Shown here piece by piece: positions 46,793-55,669 of a stretch of 64,000 nt of DNA; position 1 is the first letter of the stretch; each line of letters begins with the position of its first letter. Source of the stretch: Deroplatys truncata. Lineage: Eukaryota > Arthropoda > Insecta > Mantodea > Mantidae. Where the stretch lies: assembly GCA_030765065.1 (NCBI GenBank), contig CM060975.1, positions 203,716,007-203,780,006 on the forward strand, written 5' to 3'. The translations under genes and the position numbers were made by a program. The notes under the pieces were generated by a model that was given only the letters and a program-made list of their open reading frames with translations, was not told where the DNA came from and searched no databases.

Positions 46793-47019
46793 TTAGTTCA
46801 CAAATTCACCGCTAATTCCTTCTCGTCATTTTTCATCCAATCACCTTTGATTTTATTTTCGCCTATCACATTACGTTATTTCAATTTGTGCACCTATCAG
46901 AGATCGTGTTATTTTCACCAATCACAACGTTGTTCTACTTTTCAACCCTCGGTCGTGCATGTTTTGTGTCCTTGAGTTTCCATACCTCGCACACGCAACA
47001 CCACAGCGCGATAACATGT

Positions 47020-47390
47020 CCACGTGCTAGCCGGTGTACCGGTACGATCGCCTCCTGGGCCTGCTCAACGCCGAGGAAGTGGTAGTGCAGACCTGCGTAC
47101 CCGTGACGAACCAGGTCATGTACGTGGTGTTGAGGTAACTCCGAGGAGAGCCCCAAGGTGATCCACGCTACCAATGCCGTGATTGCGGCTTACACCACGG
47201 CCCACAAGTACCTAGTGTTATTTTGTCACCTGAAGTGAATTGGAGATCCAGTGTGCTACTTCGTCACCGACATCGTCGTCACCGTCCTCCCGAGGGATTG
47301 GCAACCGTCCGTGGGACGCCTCCTTGCAGACATTGAGGACCACTTCGGACCGGTGAAGGCAAGCCATGTGCCGTTCACAGAAAAAACAAC
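47020..47390 (+). pseudogene. GC-rich decayed coding segment, right inner arm
   Basis: Mirror of 45985-46335. In frame: YRYDRLLGLLNAEEVVVQTC, PVTNQVMYVVL, then TAA at the position where the left copy has AAA (both carry one extra base relative to the frame that continues), VIHATNAVIAAYTTAHKYL, TGA, then FVTDIVVTVLPRDWQPSVG. A TAG lies three codons after MST at the upstream side in both copies. Confidence 0.6.
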
Positions 47391-47479
47391 TTATTTTTTG
47401 TTTTTAGCATCGGTAAAGCACTTTGTGGTGCAGTTGCTTGTACATTCGTTTTGCAGCCAAGCAATAAACGATGAAGTTC

Positions 47480-47800
47480 TTACTGTTTTCGGGGTTTTTC
47501 CTGGTTGGTAGACAAATGCAAACTCTTTCTACTTTTACATGGCTTTTTCCGGTTGGTACGCGATTGCTGCAACCGTTGCCAAAGCTCTTTCTTTTTTTCG
47601 TGCTTTTCCCTGGTGGGTAGACAATTAAACTTAAGTCCTTTATCCTATTTCGTGGTTTACCCCTGTTTACGGACGCATGCTCAGTGCGCTCTCTCTCACA
47701 CACACACACACACACAAACACACGCCTACAAATCTCTAACTAGTTTTTCGGGGTTTTCTCTGGTTGGTAGACGACTGCAAGCTCTTTCTGCTTTTTCATA
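47480..47800 (-). repeat. LPTR-type tandem repeat and (CA)n, right inner arm
   Basis: Mirror of 45530-45880 with a shorter CA run (47697-47718). Units begin 'tttcggggtttttcctggtt' and 'tacatggctttttccggttg'. Confidence 0.7.
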
Positions 47801-47957
47801 GGTTTTGTGTTTGTTTCACATCAGCCGTTTCTAACGCCATTAACGCAGTTGCATCATGAACACTTACAGTTTTGCCTTGGTTTAATAGACTTGCTAACTT
47901 TTGTGTGTACAAGCAAATAAAACTCAATTTAATGTTTGAGAGTTTGCAATTCTATTT

Positions 47958-48290
47958 TTGCTTTCTCTACTATGTACTTACAGTAAGTAAAGGAAGTATT
48001 GTACCCCACCCAAAAATTCTATGTCGAGGTTTCACAGTTTCGAGGTTCCCTGACCCAAAAAACCAAACATTTTTAGACAAAGATCCGCGTGTGTGTGTGT
48101 GTGTGTGTGAACAGTACAACTGGGAAACGAAAATTCGTTTAAATACGAAACTTGGCATTTAAGTTCAGGACCTTTCAGGGCTGCTAGACGAAGGTTTTGA
48201 AGAAAATCTCTCCAATTCAAACTACTCTTTACATGCAAAAGTTTTCGTTATTTTTAATTTTCTCAAAACTGTCTCTTATATCATAATATA
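47958..48290 (+). repeat. Family A fragment inside right inner arm
   Basis: Mirror of 45057-45380, with a longer GT tract (48088-48109). Starts GCTTTCTCTACTATGTAC. Confidence 0.85.
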
Positions 48291-48741
48291 TCAATTTCCA
48301 GAGCCTATAGTGAGTTAGGTCAGCTTAAGAGAGCTGGTATAATCTAGGATGCAGTTTACGTCAAAACTGCATACATTGTGCACATTTGTGAACACGAATC
48401 GTAACTCTTATGTAGAGTGTCAGTTACTAAAACTTATAAACTAATGTTATTTACATTTAAAATATTTATATTTAGTATTTACAAAACTGCATTAAGTTTT
48501 GGAGTAAAATTAGTAGTACCTTTATTTTTTTTGAATGAATGAAATCCTCCTCTGTATTCAAGGTGTGAGTGACAAGGTATCTTTCTAATGCTGACTTGAT
48601 TTTATTTTTATTATTTTTCAGTTCCTTACGGTTTATGATGGAAATGAATTAAACAATACATGTCATTTGCAATGTCCTTGCAAGGCCGATCTAGAAGTAG
48701 TCGATACATAAAATGTCACAATTACTAATAAACAATCTGAT

Positions 48742-49682
48742 GTGTAACACTCACATGACTATCTACTCTTGTACAAACTATTTTTAGAAACTCTTATTCT
48801 CCATCTATTTCATATTAATCAAGATAAACATTCGCAGAAACGATCTTTTGACATGCAAAGAGAATTACATCTTACACATAGCGACCAGTTCTAAAAATAT
48901 ATGACTGTCGCTTAAGGCGTACTATGTTCCCCTTGTTTTGTATTTACAAGGGCAATATAGAAATACAGTAGCCTTTAAGCATATACATATCTCTTAATAA
49001 CTGGTTGCTATGTGCATCACCATTCTCTTTGCCTCAGATTAATACTCTTTGCATATACAAGACAAAAACTGAATAACGCATTCCCATTTGAGAAAATAAG
49101 TATTGAAACATTTAAGGGAATAACAAGCAATATCTCGAAAATGGTTCACTCAACAAAAAAAATGTATATGACATATATTGTGTATTTTAACGCGATCTAC
49201 ATTTTTGTGTAGTAAAATTTTGTATATCTCTTATGGTTTACCACTTATGCAAAAGTCGTTCACAATAAGAATACTTTTGGAGACATTCCCAGAAAATTCG
49301 AGATATACATTTCATTTGTCTTGAAAATATCTTGAACATATAATATTTTAATCAAAATCGTTAGAACCATTTTTGAGAAAATTAAAATTTTCGAAAAATG
49401 TTCCATGTAAAGGGTTGTCTGGGGTGGGGGGATTTTCTTGGAAACCTTTGTGTCGCATCTCTGGAAGATACTGAACCTAAATACCAAGTTTGGTGCTTAT
49501 CCGACTGTTCGTTTCTGAGTTATGCTGTTCACAGACACACACACGGACATGTTTCCAAAAATGCATTTTTTTTATCCAGGGGGTCTCAAAACATGTATTT
49601 CCGGTGAAATCTCGGTATCGAATTTTTGGGTGGAATACAATACTTCCCCTACTTACTATACGTAGTAGAGAAAGTAAAAAAG
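48742..49682 (-). repeat. Family A repeat (A1) in the right-arm insertion
   Basis: Starts 'atctgatgtgtaacactcac', ends CGTAGTAGAGAAAGTAAAAA. Its internal 'caatatagaaatacagtagcc' variant is shared with the 9.6-kb copy, so these two are close relatives. Confidence 0.85.
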
Positions 49683-50077
49683 AAAACTAGGAAAGTAAAA
49701 TGCCTGGCCCGTTATAGAATGTATCAGAAATAAAGCATTCCCCCAGAGTCCTTATTGTTTGCATTACCAAACGTTAAAGGAAATGAAACAAGGATTTAAA
49801 GCAGTTCTATGTAAAAGTAACAATCCATACAGCCCCAAAGCACTGAATATATTGACATTCAGATATAGAAACAAAGTTATATTACAATTGAAGCGTACAG
49901 GATTTGAATTTGTCCTTCTCACACATTTGCCATTTGAAATGGAATTTGTTTCCGGTGCACTTCCGGTCACACCATCCGTCCATCCACCGCTGCACTTTTC
50001 CCTACCATCGACCATAAAACCGCATTTAAAAGATTTTCTCGCTGATGAGCATCCGTTCGCACGGCCATTTTTTTTAA

Positions 50078-50235
50078 AGTTATCGTGCAGTTTGCACCTC
50101 TTTAAACGCGGCTGCTTTATCAGCACCGTTCTCACGGTCATTTTCCAAGTTATCGCGCAGTTTGCAGCTCTTTAACCGCGGCTGCCATATTGTAACACAC
50201 ATCGACTGCTTCATCAGCACACGGCCATTCACGTA
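50078..50235 (+). repeat. Short tandem of the GCAGTTTGCAGCTCTTTAA motif
   Basis: AGTTATCGTGCAGTTTGCAC and AGTTATCGCGCAGTTTGCAG occur about 70 bp apart, each followed by CTCTTTAA and CGCGGCTGC. The motif returns at 43960 (inverted), 51270-51368 (inverted) and 52210. Confidence 0.75.
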
Positions 50236-50286
50236 CTGCTGCTTCCGCTGCACATGAGTATCGTTCTTTTTACTGTTTTCTCCGAT

Positions 50287-51022
50287 ACTAACATGAGCAG
50301 AACTATAACGCTTGCTACATGTTGCTAATAGTGGTTGAGCTTCACTCCCACTAGCGCTTTTCGCGGAAGGTTAAGTATTTCCGCACGGTTATGTGATTTA
50401 TTAAGTGCGTGTGGAGTTAAAAACAGTACCATGCCTCAACTTCAACATCAGTGTCAAATATTTAAAACTATCAGTGTCGTGTGTAGTGATTTTGTGTTGT
50501 GCTGTGCATAAAATCTGAGAAAAATCACGCACAAAATTTCGACGCGAGCAACCAGTGGATGTGTGCCCTTGTTGCACGCATTGCCATAAACTGTCAAATA
50601 TGGCCGCCAACCGCACCATCACCAACGACATCGTAGGAGAAAAGACTAACGCGAGCAGAACTATAACGCTTGCTACATGTTGCTAATAGTGCTTGAGCTT
50701 GCACTCCCACAAGCGCTTTTCGCTGAAAGTTAAGTATTTCCGCACGGCTATGTGATTTATTAAGTGCGCGTGGAGTTAAAAACAGTGCCCCGCCACAACT
50801 TCAACATCAGTGTCAAATATTTAAAACTATCAGTGGCGCGTGTAGTGATTTTGTGATGTGCGGTGCATAAAATCTGAGAAAAATCACGCACAAACTTTCG
50901 ACGCGAACAACAAGTGGCTGTGTGCCCTTGTTGCACGCATTGCAATAAACTGTCGAATATGGCCGCCAACCGCACCCTGTCGAATATGGCCGCCAAGCGC
51001 ACCATCAGCAACAGCATGGTAG
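50287..51022 (+). repeat. 358-bp direct tandem duplication, two units
   Basis: ACTATAACGCTTGCTACATG begins each unit's shared part (offset 358). Each unit contains ATCAGTG initiator-like sites and ends with an ATATGGCCGCCAACCGCACC block. In unit 2 that block is itself duplicated (50958 and 50987). The ATG has an excellent start context and is followed by a short frame (MAANRT...) and, in unit 2, a donor-like ATGGTAGGT. Confidence 0.85.
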
Positions 51023-51368
51023 GTGGAAAAAGCCTGTCCTTCTCCTTGTATTTTCATAGTTGTCATAAATACAAATAGAAACTTCCATTTTCGCAATCCA
51101 TTATATAAAATTAATGCAAAAAACTTATGCCAAAAACGTATTGCCATGAAAAACAAATAAACAATACCTCTAAACGAAATGCGTTGAAAAGGAATATGAA
51201 CATGAAATAAGCCGAAAGGTAAGACAGCTGTGACGGTGTTTGGCGATCATACGGGGAAGCACGTGCTGTACGCGTCGTGCAAACTGCACGATAGCATGAA
51301 AACTGACCGTGTGAACGGATGCTGATGAAGTAGTTGGTTGACCACAGCGATTAAAGAGCTGCAAAACT

Positions 51369-51770
51369 GCGCGAACCAGCTTCCCGGTGTGCCAACTTTC
51401 AACATGCATTGCCCTAACAAACAACGTGCAATTTGTGCCTTATCAAGCGGTATCGCTACTATTAAATGTGTGTGTGTGTGCCTATTTAATCTTTATTTTC
51501 TTTTGCACTGCACACTTTTGTGTTAAAATATATATACATTTTCAATTTTGTCATTGTGTGGATTTTGTGCGAACCAACTTCCCAGTGTGCCAACTTTCAA
51601 CATGCATTGCCCTAACAAACAAAGTGCAATTTGTGCCTTATCAAGCGGAATCGCTACTATTAAATGTGTGTGTGCCTATTTAATTTTGATTTTCTTTTGC
51701 AGTGCACACTTTTGTGTTAAAATATATATATACATTTTCAGTTTTGTCATTGTGTGGATTTTGTTTGTTA
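51369..51770 (+). repeat. 194-bp tandem repeat, right outer arm
   Basis: Mirror of 44450-44905: 'tgccaactttcaacatgcat' recurs at about 51387 and 51588, with (GT)n runs in between. Confidence 0.85.
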
Positions 51771-51899
51771 AATGTTTTTATACGCTACTATTATAGTGTG
51801 TGTGTGTGTGTGCCTATTTAATTTTTTAAAAGCCCGAAAAATAGAAAGAATTTGTGAGCGAATGTATGTGTGTGAATGTGTGTGTGCGAGTATGTGCCT

Positions 51900-52105
51900 A
51901 GTATCCGTGCCCCGACAAGGGAAAACTTCATCATTTGCCTACCGGACAGGGACAACCACTAAAAACCTGAAAAACCACGAAAATTAGAAAGGGCTTCGTC
52001 AACCACTACAGCAAACGCCTACCAACCAGGGAAAACTTATGAAAAAGCAGAAAGAGCTTGCATTCGTCTACCAACCAGAGAAAACCTCGAAAAACTAGTT
52101 ATTTT
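51900..52105 (+). repeat. LPTR-type tandem repeat, right outer arm
   Basis: Mirror of 44119-44330 with 'accaaccagggaaaactta' and 'ctaccaaccagagaaaacct'. Confidence 0.7.
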
Positions 52106-52245
52106 TTTTAAAAAAAAGACGGATAATATAAGTATGGCAACTGTAACGGTTTACGGTAAACGCGCGCGCCGCGCAATGCGTCACGCCGGGCAATATTTTT
52201 CACGTCATCGCGCAGTTTGCAGCTCTTTCATCGCAGCGGCATATC
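52106..52245 (+). repeat. GC-rich module, copy 4
   Basis: AAGACGGATAATATAAGTAT to CGTCACGCCGGGCAATATTT and GCGCAGTTTGCAGCTCTTTC: mirror of copy 1. Confidence 0.87.
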
Positions 52246-52326
52246 GTGACGCACATCGACTGCTGATTACCACTCTTCCGTCTGCCATATTGACCACTAA
52301 CCTCAAATCCCCTCGTTCTTCACTTC

Positions 52327-52626
52327 TTGTCTCCGCCATCTTGTTTAGTTCCCATTTTTGCCACCGCTCCTCACATCTCCGAACCAGATTGCCGGCAAGA
52401 ACAGATCTCGTTCATTCACACCTCGACGGTTGACTCGACAGTAGCTACTGTGAACACCTACGTCGTACACTTTTTTGACCGCTTTCGACCGGCTATGAGA
52501 ACCCTGCTCCTACGTACGCTAGCGACCATTACGATGGTCCAGTACCAGGTTTTTGGTATAGTTAAATTACGTCTGTTCAAAGGGCGTCTGTACCGCTTTA
52601 AAAAACCTAGGTATATCAGTGCGTAG
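52327..52626 (+). CDS. Hypothetical 99-codon open frame in right arm (doubtful)
   Basis: Mirror of 43562-43861 and subject to the same doubts. A consensus 5' splice site, GAGGTAAGT, lies about 110 bp downstream (near 52737-52746), also present in mirror. A spliced transcript from this arm is therefore possible, but unsupported otherwise. Confidence 0.25.
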   Translation: MSPPSCLVPIFATAPHISEPDCRQEQISFIHTSTVDSTVATVNTYVVHFFDRFRPAMRTLLLRTLATITMVQYQVFGIVKLRLFKGRLYRFKKPRYISA

Positions 52627-52779
52627 TGATGTTGGTTGATCTTAAAGCTGGTTAAGCATTTTCAAAAACAGTTTGGTTTTATTTTTTCGCGTCGCGTGAA
52701 GCTGCTGCGCTTTTGGTGACGCATCAACACCAGTAAGAGGTAAGTACCACACGCATAATTATTTTTCGGGCCTGCTTGG

Positions 52780-53600
52780 CGTAGGAATATATCCTTTCGT
52801 GTTTTGGTACTGAAACCTCAAATCTCCTTACCCTCCTCTTGCGTCCGCCATCTTGTTTAGTTCTCACGTTGGCCACCGCATCTCCTTGTCGTCGACCCTC
52901 CGCCATTTTTAGTTCCCACTATTTTAACCTCAAAATCTGCTCTTCTAAGCTCTTGCTTCCGTCATCTTCTTTTAGTTCCCATTCTCACCACCGCGTCTCC
53001 TTGCCCCCACCTCTTGCGACCGCCATGTTGACCACTAACCTCGAAATTTCCTCGTCCTTAGACCTCTTGTCACCGCCATCTTGCTTAGTTCCCATTTTCG
53101 CCACCGCGTCTCATATCGCCCCATCTCTTTATCCACTCAAGAAAACTATCTCCAACGTTCAAAAATTGCTGATGAGTTCTGGAGAGGCTTTTGCAAATCT
53201 TGTTGGTAGGAAAACTTACCTTTCCCATCACCTCCAACATACCCCACTCCCACACCTTTTTCTTTCCACCAATCATAATCTCTCTTATTCTTACCAATCA
53301 ACAACTTTCATTTGTTCCTTTCCACCAATAACATCACTCCTTATCCCCACCAATCACAACTTCACACGTCACTTTCTGTTATACTTTTATCCCTCGTTCG
53401 CCATCTTTTCCCTCTTTCAGTCCCGACCTCCGCACAGACAACACCTCGCCGCTCCGCTCCTCTCCATCACGTGTCCTCCATACTCTTTTATCTTCCTTCC
53501 TTCATCTTCCACCCGAATTAACGAACCAATCCATTTCGTCTTATTTTTACCAATCAAAACCCTCCACGTCACTTCCTGTTTTTCGTTCATCTTTCCCTAA
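52780..53600 (-). repeat. ATGGCGG array and CCAAT array, right arm
   Basis: Mirror of 42588-43372. The translation of 52839-53600 is identical to that of the left arm's 42588-43349, and opposite-strand short frames are identical too, so the two arms are almost or fully identical over at least 760 bp. Confidence 0.85.
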
Positions 53601-53619
53601 TCCTCAATTCTTTTATCTC

Positions 53620-53762
53620 GTCCCGGATGAACCAATTGCAATAACGATAATCTTTCCGCTCATGGCGCTTTTCAAACATACCGCCGTCGCTCGCGGCGAC
53701 ACTAGCGACACTAGCGCCCCTAGCGGCAGGATTATCGTTAATCCAATTGGCTCATGCGGGAC
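53620..53762. repeat. Right terminal hairpin of the palindromic element
   Basis: GTCCCGGATGAACCAATTGC inside faces the complement of GTCCCGCATGAGCCAATTGG outside. The loop contains a 9-bp duplication (GCGACACTAGCGACACTAGC) absent from the left hairpin. Confidence 0.85.
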
Positions 53763-53772
53763 TTATACTACT

Positions 53773-53778
53773 TGGCTT
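53773..53778. repeat. Target duplication, right (TGGCTT)
   Basis: Identical to 41396-41401 and directly follows CTTATACTACT. Confidence 0.85.
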
Positions 53779-53796
53779 TACAATGCGGTGTATTTT

Positions 53797-54615
53797 TTCT
53801 TTCTCTATTACTTATAGTAAGTAGGGAAGTATTGTATTCCACCCAATAATTCGATACTGAGATTTCACCGGAAATACATGTTTTGAGACCCCCTGAATCC
53901 AAAATAAGCATTTTTGGATACATGTTCGTGTGTGTGTGTGTGTCTGTGAACAGCATAATTCAGAAACGAAAAGTCGGAGAAACACCAAACTTGGTATTTA
54001 GGTTCAGTATCTTCCAGAGATGCGACACGAAGGTTTTCAAGAAAATCCCCCCACCCCAGACTACCCTTTACATGGAACATTTTTCGAAAATTTTAATTTT
54101 CTCAAAAATAGCTCTAACGATTTTGATTTAAATATGATATGTTTAAGATATTTTTATGATAAATTAAATGCATATCTCGAATTTTCTGGGAATGTCTCCA
54201 AAAGTATTCTTCATTGTGAACGACTTTTGCATAACTGGTAAACCATAAGAGATAGCCAAAATTTTACTACACAAAAAATGTAGATCGCGTTAAAATGCAC
54301 AATTTATGCCATATACATTTTTTTTTTGTTGAGTGAACCATTTTCGAGATATTGCTTGTTATTCCCTTAAATTTTCCAATATTTGTACTTTTTCTCAAAT
54401 TTGTTATTCATTTTTTGTGCTGGTAATGCTTAGATAATGGAATGCTCCACATAGCAACCAGTTCTTAAAATATTTGACTATCGCCTAAAGCCTACCAATT
54501 CCCCTTGCAACTCGATATCTCGATTAACATGAAGCATATGGAGAATAAGCGTTTGTAAAAATAGTTTGTACAAGAGTAGAGAAAGTCATGTGAGTGTAAC
54601 ACATCAGATTTTTAC
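53797..54615 (+). repeat. Family A repeat (A1), complete
   Basis: Starts TTCTTTCTCTATTACTTATA, ends GTAGAGAAAGTCATGTGAG and 'aacacatcagatttttac'. A (GT)n tract is at 53928-53944. Confidence 0.88.
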
Positions 54616-54759
54616 AGTGTTTAGAATTAAAAATACGCCTGTTCACATGAAATAAGTAGTTACTGTGGCGGGAGAAAAATAAATGGAATGTCAGTGAGAA
54701 TATGGCGGCAAGTTTGCGGCTGCTGCAAATTCGGTAGTGGCAAAAATGAGTATCCGCGT

Positions 54760-55130
54760 TAATAAAAAGCGCCCTATTAAGAAGTGGCGAGCAACAAATT
54801 GTTTTAAATGCATAAGTTAAAGGAGCATAATCTGGATATTCTAGCGAACGCATTGGTTAAAATAACGGCAAAGTACTCTGACGTGAGAAGCCAGTGTTGT
54901 TTATTTTCGCAAAGAACTTAAACAAACCGGTGGTTTTAAAATACCGAGGAAGAGTTCTAAAGTAGTTTTGGGACATGTAGACGACTTCGTTAAGGGCGCA
55001 ATTCGTTCCAAAGAGCATAAGCTTTCTTTAACCGAGCCATCAACAATAAACAAAGTGTTAAGTGCTGTCAACACTACCCGGATTTACCAAATTTTAAGGG
55101 GTTTTCGTTTGTGAAATGTCATTTTAGATA
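54760..55130 (+). pseudogene. N-terminal fragment of a DDE-transposon-type gene (tentative)
   Basis: A frame near 54805-54880 gives LKEHNLDILANALVKITAKY. After a frameshift near 54888 it continues VVYFRKELKQTGGFKIPRK, LGHVDDFVKGAIRSKEHKL, TINKVLSAV and YQILRGFRL, then stops at 55121. Order and motifs (a first helix-turn-helix-like part, 'GG.K.P.K...', 'DDF...AIR.K.H', '...L..LGFR') resemble the DNA-binding half of a gene widespread in arthropods beside DDE_3-type transposases. The catalytic half is absent. Confidence 0.45.
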
Positions 55131-55439
55131 GGGATGATATTGGCTTACTGAAATAAAACCTACTGGTAAGCTACTCTTTTGCATGCAAGTTGTTTAGAAT
55201 GTAATATGGCTTAATACATGGGCGAAGGTGACACTGTCGTCTGTCACATACTCTTGTGCACGTGGGCGCGGCGTAATACAAAAGGTGTGTTACATAAAGC
55301 CGATCCATTATAGCTGTAAAACTTTCTGAATTATACTCGGGTCTTGTAAAAGAAATTGCAGATACTACGAATCAGTCAAATTATTTCCCCCTACCGGACA
55401 AAATATGGGTACCTTCAATAAGTATACTCAATAAAATAA
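55131..55439. other. Unassigned spacer
   Basis: Nothing recognised. Confidence 0.35.
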
Positions 55440-55668
55440 TCTGATGTATCGAACTCACATGACTTTCTCTACTCTTGTACAAACTATTTATACAGACGAT
55501 TATTCTCCATCTATTTCATGTTAATCAAGATATCGAGATGTTAATCTTGTTACTAAATTTCTTGTAGGTGCAAGGGGAATTGGTAGGCTTTAAGCGATAG
55601 TCAAATATTTTAAGAGCTAGTTGCTATGTGGAGTATTCTTCTCTTTGCATTACCAGGACAAGAAAAAA
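55440..55668 (-). repeat. Family A end fragment
   Basis: 'atctgatgtatcgaactcac' to 'gcattaccaggacaag'; the next copy repeats this sequence immediately, so the pair forms a partial tandem. Confidence 0.85.
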
Positions 55669-55669
55669 A

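Larger units (their letters stand above)
48443..51369. other. Right-arm-only insertion of about 2.9 kb
   Basis: Arm symmetry breaks after 'actaaaacttataaac' (48428-48442) and resumes at 'gcgaaccagcttcccggtgt' (51370). The insertion includes a family A copy, a 358-bp tandem duplication and copies of the GCGCAGTTTGCAGCTCTTTA motif, which also occurs in the arms, so part of it is element-derived. Confidence 0.7.
41402..53772. mobile_element. 12.4-kb nested palindromic element, unclassified
   Basis: Left end AGTAGTATAAGTCCCG; right end its complement, with one mismatch within the first 20 bases. Flanked by the 6-bp duplication TGGCTT. Outer arms mirror each other with coordinate sum 96188 (for example 42588-43349 with 52839-53600). 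Inner arms mirror with sum near 93345 (45107-45367 with 47970-48238), centred near 46,675. The left arm has about 1.0 kb extra (41563-42578); the right arm has about 2.9 kb extra (48443-51369). No transposase, integrase, polymerase, ATPase or capsid gene is recognisable. A 6-bp duplication with AG...CT ends is also described for Maverick/Polinton elements, but the gene content does not support that assignment. Alternatives are a non-autonomous foldback element or an integrated linear palindromic replicon. Confidence 0.85.

Noticed and set aside
41402..53772. Palindrome as an assembly artefact (inverted chimera)
   Set aside because: A chimera would not create a perfect 6-bp duplication outside precise inverted ends, and the arms differ by real insertions and substitutions. 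Long-read confirmation is still advisable.
41402..53772. Firm assignment to Maverick/Polinton
   Set aside because: Ends and 6-bp duplication agree, but none of the diagnostic genes is recognisable and total length is short for an autonomous member.
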